From an uncultured bacterium (lineage in GTDB: Bacteria; Bacillota; Clostridia; Lachnospirales; Lachnospiraceae): DNA of 64,000 nt. Made by a program: the position numbers and the translations under genes. This document shows, one piece after another, positions 53,257 to 62,925 of this stretch (positions are counted from its first letter, which is position 1; each line of letters begins with the position of its first letter). A model generated the notes under the pieces. The model ran no database searches. It saw only the letters and a program-made list of their open reading frames with translations, and had not been told where the DNA came from. The stretch spans positions 59,228 through 123,227 of the forward strand of contig CANRVD010000003.1 in the NCBI GenBank assembly GCA_947643145.1, given 5' to 3'.

Positions 53257-54600
53257 TTAAACTCTCTCCTGCTCCAGATTGCCAAACTTCGTAAGGTTTG
53301 ATAACCATGCAAGCTTTACCTTACCTGTAGGGCCGTTTCTCTGCTTAGCGATAATAATCTCTGCAACACCCTTTTCCTCTGTATCGGGATTATAATATTC
53401 ATCCCTGTACAGAAACATTACCATATCTGCATCCTGCTCAATCGCCCCCGACTCACGCAAATCCGAAAGCATCGGACGCTTGTCCGGCCGCTGCTCTACC
53501 GCACGCGACAACTGCGACAATGCAATTACCGGGATATTTAATTCCCTCGCCATAACCTTCAGTGCACGTGAAATATCAGAAATCTCCTGCTGGCGGCTGT
53601 CTCCTCTCCGCCTGCCAGAGCCGCTCATCAGCTGCAGATAGTCAATAATCACAAGGTCCAAACCTTTGCTTAATTTCAATTTACGGCACTTGGAACGAAG
53701 CTCTGCTGCCGTAATACCAGATGTGTCATCTATCACTAAATTCGTATTTCCAATGCGGCGCACGCTGTCTACTACCTTTACCCAGTCCTCATCCTCCAGA
53801 TTTCCGGTACGCAGCTTTTGTGAATCCACGCGGGAATTCATGGCAAGCATACGTTTCACAAGCTGCTCCTTACTCATTTCCAAACTAAAAAGGGCAACGG
53901 TACTGGCGCTGTGTATTGCAATATGTTCAATCAAATTCAGGATAAATGCAGTCTTTCCCATGGCTGGACGCGCTGCAATCAAAACCAAATCGGACTTTTG
54001 AAGTCCGGCTGTCTTATAATCCAAATCGCGAAATCCTGTCTCAATCCCTGTGATATGCCCTTCCTGCTTCGATGCTCTTGAAATCTCATCCAAGGTACGA
54101 AGTACTACCTGCCCAATTGGCTCAAACTCATTCACGGAACGCTGCTGCAGTACATCAAACAAATTTTTCTCCGCCTCGTCCAGTATATCCTCCAAGGGCT
54201 GGTTATCCAGATAGCAGGTGCCTGAAACCTTTTCCGTTGCCTGAATCAGCCTCCGAAGTACTGCCTTTTCATGAACAATGTCGGCATAATGCTTTGCATT
54301 TGCAGAAGTCGGCACGCTAAGGGTAAGATCTGCCAAAAATTCCGTACTGGACAACTCTGGCGAACATTCCATCTCCCGCAGCTTATTCTGAAGCGTAACC
54401 AAATCCGTTGCAACTCCGGCGCGGTACAAATCTACCAGTGCCTGAAACAACTCTCCATACTGCCCCTGATAAAAATCCTCCGCTGAAAGAATTTCTGAAC
54501 TTGTTAATATTGCATCCTTATCCATCATCATGGAGCCAATCACAGCACGCTCTGCCTCTACGCTGTGAGGTGGTATTCTCTTAATTAGTGCCTCATCCAT
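53257..54600 (-). CDS. dnaB: Replicative DNA helicase
   Basis: Hexameric fork helicase, 447 residues from ATG 54600. N-terminal domain PPHSVEAERAVIGSMMMD; RecA core with Walker A AARPAMGKTAFILN, FSLEMSKEQLVKRML, VIIDYLQLMSG and LSQLSRAVEQRPDKRP. The dnaB-rplI-gdpP order is conserved in related Firmicutes. Confidence 0.97.
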   Translation of the reverse strand: MDEALIKRIPPHSVEAERAVIGSMMMDKDAILTSSEILSAEDFYQGQYGELFQALVDLYRAGVATDLVTLQNKLREMECSPELSSTEFLADLTLSVPTSANAKHYADIVHEKAVLRRLIQATEKVSGTCYLDNQPLEDILDEAEKNLFDVLQQRSVNEFEPIGQVVLRTLDEISRASKQEGHITGIETGFRDLDYKTAGLQKSDLVLIAARPAMGKTAFILNLIEHIAIHSASTVALFSLEMSKEQLVKRMLAMNSRVDSQKLRTGNLEDEDWVKVVDSVRRIGNTNLVIDDTSGITAAELRSKCRKLKLSKGLDLVIIDYLQLMSGSGRRRGDSRQQEISDISRALKVMARELNIPVIALSQLSRAVEQRPDKRPMLSDLRESGAIEQDADMVMFLYRDEYYNPDTEEKGVAEIIIAKQRNGPTGKVKLAWLSNLTKFGNLEQERV

Positions 54601-54662
54601 GCAAAACCCCATTTCTCTGCACACTAACTACTACAGGTTATTATCTACAGCTATCCTAAATC

Positions 54663-55109
54663 TTATGCTTCCTTAACAATTACCTTCAATTCTCCGGTTA
54701 CTTTTGGATGCAGTTTAATTGGCATTGTAAAGATTCCCGGACTTTTAATCGGAACATCCAGAACCATCTTCTTCTTATCCAAATCATAACCAAGCTGCTC
54801 CTTTGCTGCCGCAGCCAGCTCCTTTGTCGAAACAGAGCCAAAACTTCTGCCGCCGGAACCTGTTTTAATAGACACCGTAATAGATTTTTCCTTTAATTCC
54901 TCCGCAAAAGCCTTTGCAGCCTCTAACTTCTCCTTAGCAAGTTTTTCCTCATGCTGCTTCTGCAGCTTCAAATCATTCCTATTCTTTGCTGTTGCCTCTA
55001 CACCAAGCTTCTTTTTAATTAAAAAGTTCCTTGCATATCCTTCACTGACCGTAACCATTTCTCCCTTTTTCCCAAGAGATTTTACATCTTCCAATAAAAT
55101 AATTTCCAT
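54663..55109 (-). CDS. rplI: 50S ribosomal protein L9
   Basis: 148 residues. The N-terminal globule has [32 protein letters not shown], followed by the long charged helix and the C-terminal rRNA-binding domain ([15 protein letters not shown]). Start codon 1 bp from the gdpP stop, so translationally coupled. Confidence 0.98.
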   Translation of the reverse strand: MEIILLEDVKSLGKKGEMVTVSEGYARNFLIKKKLGVEATAKNRNDLKLQKQHEEKLAKEKLEAAKAFAEELKEKSITVSIKTGSGGRSFGSVSTKELAAAAKEQLGYDLDKKKMVLDVPIKSPGIFTMPIKLHPKVTGELKVIVKEA

Positions 55110-55110
55110 T

Positions 55111-57174
55111 TTATGCCTCTCCTTCCGTAATCATATTATCTATTGTCTCACGGATAATGTCTTTTGCCTCTTTCGTTGACATATCCTTAAGCTGTGCCCC
55201 TGCTACATTGATATGGCCGCCGCCGCCCAGACGTTCCATCATAACCTGTACATTTAGTTCATCAATAGAACGGGCGCTGATATAAATCTTTCCATTATAT
55301 TTTGTCAATACAAAAGATGCCTTCACACCTTTAATATCCAAAAGCGAATTTGCAATTTTGGCGCCCAGCACCGTCGGACTTTCCACTCCCTGCGAGGAGC
55401 TTTCTGCAATAGCAAATTCCCCTCTGTACAGCTCTGTATCCTGAATGGCTGCCGCTTTAATCTTATATTCGTTCAAATCTTCGCGGAATGCCTTTCTGAC
55501 GCGGACTGCATCCGCTCCATTCCTTCGCAGATAGGCCATTGCTTCAAAGGTACGCACACCTGTCTTATTTGTGAAATAATTGGTATCAACCATAATTCCT
55601 GCATACATAGCCTCTGCTTCCGCCGCATGAAGGCGCAGCCCATTGCCAATATACTGGGAAATCTCCGCAACCATTTCTGATGCTGAAGATGCATATGGCT
55701 CAATATAAAACAATACCGCTTTTGTAATTGCATCTCCCGCCTGCCTGTGGTGGTCGATTACCACAACCGACTGTGCCAAATCAATCAGCTCTGGACACTC
55801 CGTGTAGCTCCCTTTATTGACATCTACAATCACTAACAGTGTAGAATCATCCACCAGTTCCTTTGCTTTTTCAGCATCTATCCACATATCACTTTCATAT
55901 TCTTTGGTATCAAAACGTACCCTGATTGGCTCTACAGAGCTTGTTATCTCCCCCAAAACAATATGTGCCTTGCGGTTCAAAGTCTTTGCAATACGGTAAA
56001 TACCTACCGATGCCCCAAAAGAATCCATATCTCCTATGGAATGTCCCATAACCAGCACACGTTCCTTGCCCTCTATCAGTTCTTTTAAAACATGTGCCTT
56101 GACACGCGCCTTGACACGTGTATTTCTTTCAATCTGAACACGCTTGCCGCCAAAAAACTGCTCCTTATCCCCGTTTTTCACAACCGCCTGGTCTCCGCCG
56201 CGTCCCAGTGCCAAATCCATAGCCGCCCTCGCATACTCGTAACGCTCCATATAGGTTCCCTTGCCTACACCAATACCAATACTGATAGTTGCCGTCTGGT
56301 CATTTCCCAAATTAATATTCCGTACTTCTTCTAATATGGTAAAACGGCTTTCCATCAATCCTTCCAAATGCTTCTGTTTAAAGGCAAAGAAAAATTTATC
56401 CTTTTCTAACTTTTTTGAAATGGCATCAATCCTCTGCATATACTTGTTGACTTTGCGGTCAATCAGTGCAACCGTCAGAGACTGGCGGACCTCGTCAATG
56501 CTGTCAATCAGTTCTTCGTAATTATCAATATATAATAACCCAACGACAAGATTTTCCGCATCACGTACCTTCTCGAGATTAATTACTTCTGTCTCTTCAT
56601 ACATACACATGGCTATAATGCGCTTATTTTCTATCAAATGGTCAAACTCCAGCGCCTCGTCAGAAATCCCTTTCCCTTCGCTAACCACAAGACTTAATAC
56701 ACAGCGGTAATATCTTTCCTGTGCCTGTACATGGACTACCTTATTTTCGGAGTCTTTCGGAAGCTTCCCAAAACTGATTTCTGGAAAAATATTACTAATT
56801 CCCCTTCTTGCCGATTTTTTGTTCACAATAACCTCTAAAAGCTTATCGTTTCCCCATAAAAGCTGTCCCTCTTCACTCAATACCCCATATGGAATATCCA
56901 TTTCTTTTATCATGCTCATCTGCATCTGTCCATAATTTGATGCAAATTCAATTAAATCCCGGCGAATCTTTTTTCTGCCGCCCCAATTAAAAACAGCCAC
57001 TATCAAAAGAGATGCTATCCAGTAAATTCCCCCAATATAACCAGCCTTTCTGTTAATCAGAAAAATCTGGATATCCATGATTAGAAAAAGAATACTTAAG
57101 AATATTGTGAGGTTCCAATAGGTTTGTAACAACCCCTTTCTTTTCATTCCTCGTTTCATTTCCCTGTTCTCCAT
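55111..57174 (-). CDS. gdpP: Cyclic-di-AMP phosphodiesterase GdpP
   Basis: Membrane DHH/DHHA1 phosphodiesterase, about 685 residues. Two spans (near 20-60), a degenerate PAS, a degenerate GGDEF ending in [13 protein letters not shown], then the DHH domain with [13 protein letters not shown] and [11 protein letters not shown], and DHHA1 with [13 protein letters not shown]. It hydrolyses c-di-AMP to pApA, linking osmotic and cell-wall homeostasis. The track start is a TTG at 57192 without SD; ATG 57174 is given here, and ATG 57159 (GGAG 9 nt before) is equally possible. Confidence 0.95.
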   Translation of the reverse strand: MENREMKRGMKRKGLLQTYWNLTIFLSILFLIMDIQIFLINRKAGYIGGIYWIASLLIVAVFNWGGRKKIRRDLIEFASNYGQMQMSMIKEMDIPYGVLSEEGQLLWGNDKLLEVIVNKKSARRGISNIFPEISFGKLPKDSENKVVHVQAQERYYRCVLSLVVSEGKGISDEALEFDHLIENKRIIAMCMYEETEVINLEKVRDAENLVVGLLYIDNYEELIDSIDEVRQSLTVALIDRKVNKYMQRIDAISKKLEKDKFFFAFKQKHLEGLMESRFTILEEVRNINLGNDQTATISIGIGVGKGTYMERYEYARAAMDLALGRGGDQAVVKNGDKEQFFGGKRVQIERNTRVKARVKAHVLKELIEGKERVLVMGHSIGDMDSFGASVGIYRIAKTLNRKAHIVLGEITSSVEPIRVRFDTKEYESDMWIDAEKAKELVDDSTLLVIVDVNKGSYTECPELIDLAQSVVVIDHHRQAGDAITKAVLFYIEPYASSASEMVAEISQYIGNGLRLHAAEAEAMYAGIMVDTNYFTNKTGVRTFEAMAYLRRNGADAVRVRKAFREDLNEYKIKAAAIQDTELYRGEFAIAESSSQGVESPTVLGAKIANSLLDIKGVKASFVLTKYNGKIYISARSIDELNVQVMMERLGGGGHINVAGAQLKDMSTKEAKDIIRETIDNMITEGEA

Positions 57175-57205
57175 TCTTTTGCCAGCATACAAAAAACTTC
57201 TATAT

Positions 57206-57251
57206 GCAATAGATTGCAGGCTTCGCTGGCAAATCTGTTGCTATGAATTAT
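57206..57251. repeat. CAATAGA-CAGGCTTCGC dispersed repeat, copy 2
   Basis: Fills the gap between the gdpP start and the upstream methyltransferase stop. Aligns with 21374-21418 and 62780-62825. Confidence 0.55.
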
Positions 57252-57252
57252 A

Positions 57253-58131
57253 TCATCTATTCAAATCTCCGTCAAACCACCAGCGTCCCGAAGCTCCGCA
57301 TGGCAGTACCAGTCCGTTGCCTGACACCGGAAGCCCAATCTCCTGAGCTTCTGCCATTCCTCCAAACTTTGGACAAATCTCTGACTGAATCATATAGTTT
57401 AACACCGCTGGCTGTAACCCTGTTGTATACGAATTAATCAGGAAAAATAACGGCTGAGCCGATAAAAGCTTTGTACAAAGCTGTATAAAAGAATAAATTC
57501 CTTCCTCTATCTTCCAAATTTCCCCTTTTGGCCCTCTGCCATAAGAAGGCGGGTCCATAATAATGCCATCATAATGATTTCCGCGCCGTATTTCCCTCTC
57601 GACAAATTTAACACAATCATCAACCAGCCAGCGAATCGGCGCTTCCCCCAAACCGGATGCTGCTGCATTCTCCTTTGCCCAGTTAACCATCCCTTTGGAA
57701 GCATCTACATGGGTTACAGAAGCACCTGCCTCCGCTGCTGCAAGAGTCGCTCCACCGGTATACGCAAAGAGATTTAACACTTTAACCGGCCTTCCGGAAT
57801 TCCTGATTCGCTCGCCAAACCAATCCCAGTTAACTGCCTGTTCTGGAAACAGTCCTGTATGTTTAAACTTGAAGGGCTGCAAATGAAATGTAAGTGATTT
57901 ATACTGAATTTTCCATGTATCCGGCAAATCAAAAAACTCCCATTCGCCACCACCCTTGCTACTTCTATGATAATGGGCATTCCTGTTTCTCCATCCTTTA
58001 TGTTCCTTTGGTGTATTCCATATAACCTGCGGATCCGGACGAACTAAAAGATATTTTCCCCACCGCTCCAACTTCTCTCCTGCCGAAGTATCTATTACCT
58101 CGTAATCCTTCCAATGATTGGCAATCCACAT
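57253..58131 (-). CDS. RlmI/RlmK-like rRNA (cytosine-C5) methyltransferase family protein
   Basis: 292 residues from ATG 58131 (GAGG 6 nt before; the track start at 58203 has none). A short N-terminal region is followed by the class-I SAM fold: VLNLFAYTGGATLAAAEAGASVTHVDASKGMVNWA and the catalytic-loop DPPSYGRGPKGE. This layout is that of the C-terminal domain of YccW/RlmI; the PUA domain is missing. Substrate provisional. Confidence 0.87.
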   Translation of the reverse strand: MWIANHWKDYEVIDTSAGEKLERWGKYLLVRPDPQVIWNTPKEHKGWRNRNAHYHRSSKGGGEWEFFDLPDTWKIQYKSLTFHLQPFKFKHTGLFPEQAVNWDWFGERIRNSGRPVKVLNLFAYTGGATLAAAEAGASVTHVDASKGMVNWAKENAAASGLGEAPIRWLVDDCVKFVEREIRRGNHYDGIIMDPPSYGRGPKGEIWKIEEGIYSFIQLCTKLLSAQPLFFLINSYTTGLQPAVLNYMIQSEICPKFGGMAEAQEIGLPVSGNGLVLPCGASGRWWFDGDLNR

Positions 58132-58210
58132 ATTCATCCTCATTTCTACGCTGTTTTTAATGGTTCCGCCCTCTATTATAGCCGACTCCCGACATGTGCG
58201 CAACTATCTT

Positions 58211-58236
58211 GTTACTGTTCACTTCGTGACAGCAAC
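58211..58236. repeat. GTTACTGTTCAC palindrome, copy 3
   Basis: GTTACTGTTCAC-ttc-GTGACAGCAAC, an imperfect palindrome in the divergent gap between the methyltransferase and zinc-ribbon genes. Confidence 0.5.
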
Positions 58237-58317
58237 ACCGTCTTGTCTGTTTTCAGGAAATACGGTATACTTATGGTGTTGTGCAGGCAAGAAAAAAGAG
58301 ATAGAAACGAGGATTAT

Positions 58318-59244
58318 ATGGCAATTCAAAACCAGTTCCATACCATCACCTTCGATGATGAAGAAGCAAGGCAGTACCTATGCAAAAAGTGCGGTGCTGT
58401 TTTGGTAACAGATAACCATACCGCGGCAGACATCTGCTGCTTCTGTGGTTCACCTATGACATCTGGCGGGCGTATCTCCGGAGATTACGCTCCATCCAAG
58501 GTAATTCCTTTTACTATTTCCAGAAAGGAAGCAGTAAAAGCCTTTCAAAAGTGGCGCCGTAAGTTGAAATTTTCCCCAGAGGATTTTACCAAAGAGAAAC
58601 ATGCAAAAAAAGTAGTAGGCATATATATTCCTTTCTGGCTGTCTGATTTGCACTGTCAGGGAGAAGCAAACCTTCAGTGCACAAAATCCCAGATAAAAGG
58701 CACGGGAGAAGACGCTGTTACGGAAACCTCTTACTTCGACATATATCGACAAATAGATTTATCTTTAGACAGCATTCCAGTATATGCTTCTAATAAAGTA
58801 ACCGACAAAATTCTACAGGCACTGGAGCCCTTTGACTATTCTGCTGCAAAAGCCTTTCATGCTTCTGCTTTAGCGGGCTTTATCGCTGAGAAATACAGTT
58901 ACACAGACAAAGAAATACTTCCACAGATAACAAAACGCGCAGAAGAATATATGGATGAGTATATTACTACAACGATAACCGGTTATGATTCTGTAAGCTT
59001 CACCGCCAGAAAGTATCACATTTCACAGACTGCTATAAACTATATACTGCTTCCTGTCTGGTTGGTTTATTATGACTATAATAATGATGAATATATCTTT
59101 GCTGTCAATGGACAGACAGGGAAGCTTGCAACGATTCCACCCCGTTCTGTTTCCAAAATTGCCGTTTCCATTGGATTACTCATGGTATTTTTCTTTTGTA
59201 TCTTTCGAATTATTACTGTATTGCTGGGAGGCCCTTTATTATGA
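58318..59244 (+). CDS. Zinc-ribbon membrane protein (TFIIB-type ribbon)
   Basis: 308 residues from ATG 58318 (CGAGGA before it; the track start is spurious). An N-terminal zinc ribbon, CKKC...CCFC, is followed by a domain of about 200 residues rich in beta strands (VVGIYIPFWLSDLHCQGEANL, INYILLPVWLVYYDYNNDEY) and one C-terminal span (VSIGLLMVFFFCIFRIITVLL). Similar proteins annotated as TFIIB-type zinc ribbon proteins occur in Clostridia; function unknown. The stop overlaps the next ATG (ATGATGA), so the two are coupled. Confidence 0.82.
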   Translation: MAIQNQFHTITFDDEEARQYLCKKCGAVLVTDNHTAADICCFCGSPMTSGGRISGDYAPSKVIPFTISRKEAVKAFQKWRRKLKFSPEDFTKEKHAKKVVGIYIPFWLSDLHCQGEANLQCTKSQIKGTGEDAVTETSYFDIYRQIDLSLDSIPVYASNKVTDKILQALEPFDYSAAKAFHASALAGFIAEKYSYTDKEILPQITKRAEEYMDEYITTTITGYDSVSFTARKYHISQTAINYILLPVWLVYYDYNNDEYIFAVNGQTGKLATIPPRSVSKIAVSIGLLMVFFFCIFRIITVLLGGPLL

Positions 59245-59927
59245 TGAAAAATTGCTATAAATATTTAACGCTTTTGGGATTATTTTTATTTTCTGTTCTG
59301 GCTGTCAGTCGTAATGCGAGTGCCGATACTGTCATTGCAGACAGCGCAAATATGCTTACGGCAAATGAAATACAGGAACTGCAAAATTACTGTGACACAA
59401 TCCTAAAGCTTCATGACACCTCCATTTATATTGTGACTTCTAAAAAAATTGGCGCTGATGATAACTACAAAGATTATATGAACCAAATCGTCAAAGATAA
59501 TAATACTCCCAAAAATATGGTACTTCTTTTTGTCAGTACAAAAGAAGATACGCCATTCTGTCAGATTCTTGGAAATGGCAAAGCCCATAATTATATGATA
59601 CAGGATAGATGCGATACCATTATCAAACGTATGCATAGCAGCTTAGCAGATAAGGACTACTTTTCTGCCCTGAAGACTTTCTGTCAGGAAACACAGCGGT
59701 ACATGAACAAAACCCCCAAGTTTGATAATTTCTTTTTCCACCCTGTTCCACAGCTAATCTTTAGTCTCTTTCTCAGTATTGCTATTATCTTTTTCATGAC
59801 GAGAAGTCCTGCTGGCAAAACGACTACCGACAATCATCTGCGCTTAAACTGCCAGCATTCGAAGCTGCTTGGAGAAATCGACCATTTCTCCCATACTACT
59901 GTCAGCCGGGTCAAAAAAGAGATTTAA
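59241..59927 (+). CDS. TPM-domain membrane protein
   Basis: 228 residues. Signal peptide or first span (YLTLLGLFLFSVLAVSRNASA), TPM domain (DSANMLTANEIQELQNYC, IYIVTSKKIG, VLLFVSTKEDTPFCQILGNGKAHNYM), a second span (LIFSLFLSIAIIFFMT) and a cytoplasmic tail. TPM proteins (PF04536) are often envelope-associated and sometimes phosphatases; here the role is unknown. Coupled to the zinc-ribbon protein, so they may form a membrane complex. Stop codon lies at the edge of a repeat. Confidence 0.83.
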   Translation: MMKNCYKYLTLLGLFLFSVLAVSRNASADTVIADSANMLTANEIQELQNYCDTILKLHDTSIYIVTSKKIGADDNYKDYMNQIVKDNNTPKNMVLLFVSTKEDTPFCQILGNGKAHNYMIQDRCDTIIKRMHSSLADKDYFSALKTFCQETQRYMNKTPKFDNFFFHPVPQLIFSLFLSIAIIFFMTRSPAGKTTTDNHLRLNCQHSKLLGEIDHFSHTTVSRVKKEI

Positions 59928-60041
59928 AAAAGGGGAATGCTAACGCATTCCCCTAGCAAAAAGCTTCGCTTTTTGTTGGTGTCCCCTACACATTGAGAAC
60001 TTTCCTATAAGTTAAAAAAGGGGAATGCGTTAACATTCCCC
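59926..60041 (-). terminator. Tandem repeat-borne terminators of the cotH gene (copy 2)
   Basis: Minus strand: GGGGAATG/CATTCCCC plus TTTTTT (60014-60041), then AACTTATAGGAAAGTTCTC, hairpin AGCAAAAAGC/GCTTTTTGTT (one G-T) and a second GGGGAATGC/GCATTCCCC plus TTTTTT (59926-59953). The unit seen near 51.7 kb is present here with an additional terminator. Confidence 0.8.
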
Positions 60042-60058
60042 TGACTAATATCCCAACA

Positions 60059-62629
60059 CTACTTTACTGTTATCTTACAAAAATGCATGAAATTATTATA
60101 GGAGCAATAGCATGCAACTACTGCCGTTCCTCTCTTCACCCCATAGATATAACCACAATCATTTACCCTTACAACAGATTCATCCGAAGATTTAAACCTC
60201 ATCTGGTGGTAATTGTCAACGATTGCATTCTCCGGCTGATAAATTACATTAATCTTGCCATACTCTCCTGCCTTAAGTTCTATTTCTTCTTTCTCCAGAT
60301 TGACAGATTCTATATCCCTGTAATTCTCATATGATACAATATGTACCGTACAGCTTGCCTTGACACCATTTGACGCTGTCACAGTAATAACGACGTCTCC
60401 CGTTTTTTCAGTTGACTCCACATATCCATTATTTGTCACTGTCAGAATCTCTTCATTACTGCTTTCCCATTTCAGATTTCCTTCATAAGCCTCAAATGGC
60501 AGAACACAGCATTTTAACTCCACATAGTCATATTTAAATAAATAGAAATCATCTCTTGAAAAAGCAATCTGTTCCACCGGCACAACTGACTCTTCATCAA
60601 TCCACTTTGCCTTTACCGTTATATTATCTGTTACTTCTGCCCTAACATCGAATGCAGTCTCTTTTCCTGATTCCGGATCCTCCATATACCAGCCCTGGAA
60701 AATATACCCTGCTTTTACCGGTTCGGCTGGAAGCCCTGTAATGGTACTGTTCTCTTCTACGTATACACTGGAGTATTCCGTATTATCTACAAGGAATTTA
60801 ACCTCAAAATACTGCTTTCTTAAACGACTTAAGTTGTCATCTATCCAGTCTACGCGTTCTTTAATCCAACTTTTAAAACGCTCTACTTCACTGTCATACG
60901 TAATCTCCTGTGATTCGCCACTGTCACCTTCCCAATGTTCACTACTGTACTGTTTCCAAATTTCATAATTGTGTTTCTGTGATTCATACTGCCTTGCAGC
61001 ATAAATATCTATCTGGCCCCCATCCTTGCATGCCTCCAATAATTTTTCCCGAAAAGCCGGCCAACGCTCTACTACCTTTTGATAGAATATCTGGTCATCA
61101 AAAAGACGACGGAACCAGGTACTGTTGTTTGCCGAAAATCCGGTACAGCTATTACTATAAAAATCTGTTGCTCCCCATGCAACGAAATCAAAATCCCAAA
61201 GCGGTCCCCAATACAGCTTACCATTTCTTTTCTTATATAGATATGTACTGGTTGAAACAAAGGCATCTCCATTCATGGAGATTTCCTGCATCCAATAGTA
61301 ATCAATCGCTGCATTAATATCCATATACTCCTGATATGATTTGCCGGAAGCATCCTTAAAATCATATCCATATATGGCATCTTCCGTATTTTGTACATAA
61401 TTGACTATATAATCCCTCTGTGCCTCATTCAAATACCCTTCAAAAGAAGGACTTTCAATCAGAAATGTATTCGACTGACTGGTAGTAAAGGTCTGCCCCG
61501 GTTCATCCCCATATGGACACATAGATAGCAGATATCCACCTGAAATAACAGCCTCATCTGTTGCTTTCTTTGTTTCCTCATCCTTCTCTAAATCATCAAT
61601 ATTTACCCTGCTTTCACCCACACGTATCTGTTCGCATAAATAATAGCTTCCCAGATATTCACCATTCATTATCACATTGACAAATTCACACTTTGGTGTA
61701 AATTCCATCCCAAGCTGTGCACCTAACCAGTAGGTCAGCTTATTGCGAAGCATTGACACGTCGTAATAATTTGCTAAAAGAACCCAGTGCTTGTTACCAC
61801 CCATTCCCAGCAGATTTTGTTTCTTATCCAACTTAAATTTATATGGTTTTTTATCTGCTGACCAGGTAGAATTGCCACGTCCGCGGACATAATCCAAATC
61901 ATAAGTTTTTGTTTTGAATTTTAAAGAGGAATATTCTGACTGATATCCATCCGGAATAGCTAACGTAACCTTGCCATAGCACTCCGTATTATGTTCCCTG
62001 TCTCCATTCATTTCAGCAATAGTTCCCTGCGTTTCATCCAAATTAAACTCTACCATTGGAATATCGCTTTTCATAAAGGTAACCGAACGAAAAACCAGCT
62101 GTAACTTCCCTGTCTCCTTCGTAATTACCTTAAAACGCAGCTTATGAACTCCGATTTCACTGTTCCCCGACAGCTTCACACAACGATTCTTAGTTGTTGA
62201 CCAGATTTCCTTCTTTTTTTGTTTTGCAAGATTTAGCGTAGCAAAAGGTTTTGAATCATCATCCCAGTAAAAAGCAATATCTATTTTCTTCTTTCTCTCT
62301 GCCAACGCATCCACGATCAGGTATTCTGCTTTGTCCAATGCAAAGTCAAAAGATGCTCCGTAAGAAAATACTGCATCCGCAAAATCTACAGCATTACCAG
62401 TAATCATTACACCACCTGCGGCATCATCCGCCCGCATGGTAATGGATTGCTTTGATACCTGAAACGAACCCTGCTGCTGCAAATCTACCGCTTTTTTCCT
62501 GTCGAAGCCCGTACTATACTTTGCAGCCGATGCATTTGTACTGTCTGGCAATACATAAATACTGCAAAGTAAAATAGCAAAAACTGCTATAGCCTTAGCC
62601 ATTAAATTCCTTCTTATTTTTTCCCTCAT
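60059..62629 (-). CDS. Secreted CotH-family protein with Ig-like domains
   Basis: 856 residues. Signal peptide (AIAVFAILLCSIYVLPDSTNASA), an N-terminal carbohydrate-binding-like beta domain (about 40-190), the CotH kinase-like domain (about 215-600; RGRGNSTWSADKKPYKFKLD, HWVLLANYYDVSMLRNKL, LWDFDFVAWG), an InlB-type B-repeat (YIFQGWYMEDPESG) and one or two Big_2-like Ig domains. CotH of Bacillus phosphorylates spore-coat proteins; extracellular clostridial relatives with Ig domains are probably surface proteins acting on polymers. SD AAGGGGG. Whether it has kinase activity is untested. Confidence 0.88.
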   Translation of the reverse strand: MREKIRRNLMAKAIAVFAILLCSIYVLPDSTNASAAKYSTGFDRKKAVDLQQQGSFQVSKQSITMRADDAAGGVMITGNAVDFADAVFSYGASFDFALDKAEYLIVDALAERKKKIDIAFYWDDDSKPFATLNLAKQKKKEIWSTTKNRCVKLSGNSEIGVHKLRFKVITKETGKLQLVFRSVTFMKSDIPMVEFNLDETQGTIAEMNGDREHNTECYGKVTLAIPDGYQSEYSSLKFKTKTYDLDYVRGRGNSTWSADKKPYKFKLDKKQNLLGMGGNKHWVLLANYYDVSMLRNKLTYWLGAQLGMEFTPKCEFVNVIMNGEYLGSYYLCEQIRVGESRVNIDDLEKDEETKKATDEAVISGGYLLSMCPYGDEPGQTFTTSQSNTFLIESPSFEGYLNEAQRDYIVNYVQNTEDAIYGYDFKDASGKSYQEYMDINAAIDYYWMQEISMNGDAFVSTSTYLYKKRNGKLYWGPLWDFDFVAWGATDFYSNSCTGFSANNSTWFRRLFDDQIFYQKVVERWPAFREKLLEACKDGGQIDIYAARQYESQKHNYEIWKQYSSEHWEGDSGESQEITYDSEVERFKSWIKERVDWIDDNLSRLRKQYFEVKFLVDNTEYSSVYVEENSTITGLPAEPVKAGYIFQGWYMEDPESGKETAFDVRAEVTDNITVKAKWIDEESVVPVEQIAFSRDDFYLFKYDYVELKCCVLPFEAYEGNLKWESSNEEILTVTNNGYVESTEKTGDVVITVTASNGVKASCTVHIVSYENYRDIESVNLEKEEIELKAGEYGKINVIYQPENAIVDNYHQMRFKSSDESVVRVNDCGYIYGVKRGTAVVACYCSYNNFMHFCKITVK

Positions 62630-62878
62630 AGTTCCCCCTTTTCCGCAAACAGTTCATTCTGTCTGCTATTTGCCTGATTTTTTGTTATGCTCTTTTGCTT
62701 TATAAGTTACTTTTATGTGAAAGCACGACGAATCTGACAATTTTCTGAAATCAGCCGTGAATAGCACATCATAAGACAAACAATAGACTACAGGCTTTGC
62801 CGGCAAGCCTGCTGTCATATATTATACAGCGATTGGTTTATACTATCAACCACTTTTTAGGTTTTACAAACCAAGAAG
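62630..62878. other. Intergenic region with dispersed repeat copy 3
   Basis: Holds ACAATAGACTACAGGCTTTGCCGGCAAGCCTGCTGTCAT-type sequence (62780-62825), the third copy of the CAGGCT repeat, including the internal GCCGGC palindrome. A TTATAA -10-like box without a good -35 lies nearer cotH. No ORF. Confidence 0.5.
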
Positions 62879-62925
62879 AATAATCTTAGTTACTGTTCAC
62901 CCTGTGCCCATTAACTAAGATTATT
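62879..62925 (-). terminator. 14-bp stem terminator overlapping the deacetylase stop codon
   Basis: AATAATCTTAGTTA/TAACTAAGATTATT is perfect; the 19-nt loop contains GTTACTGTTCAC-like sequence (palindrome family, copy 4). On the minus strand it is followed by CTTCTTGG, a weak U-tract. The stop codon lies inside the stem. Confidence 0.55.
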
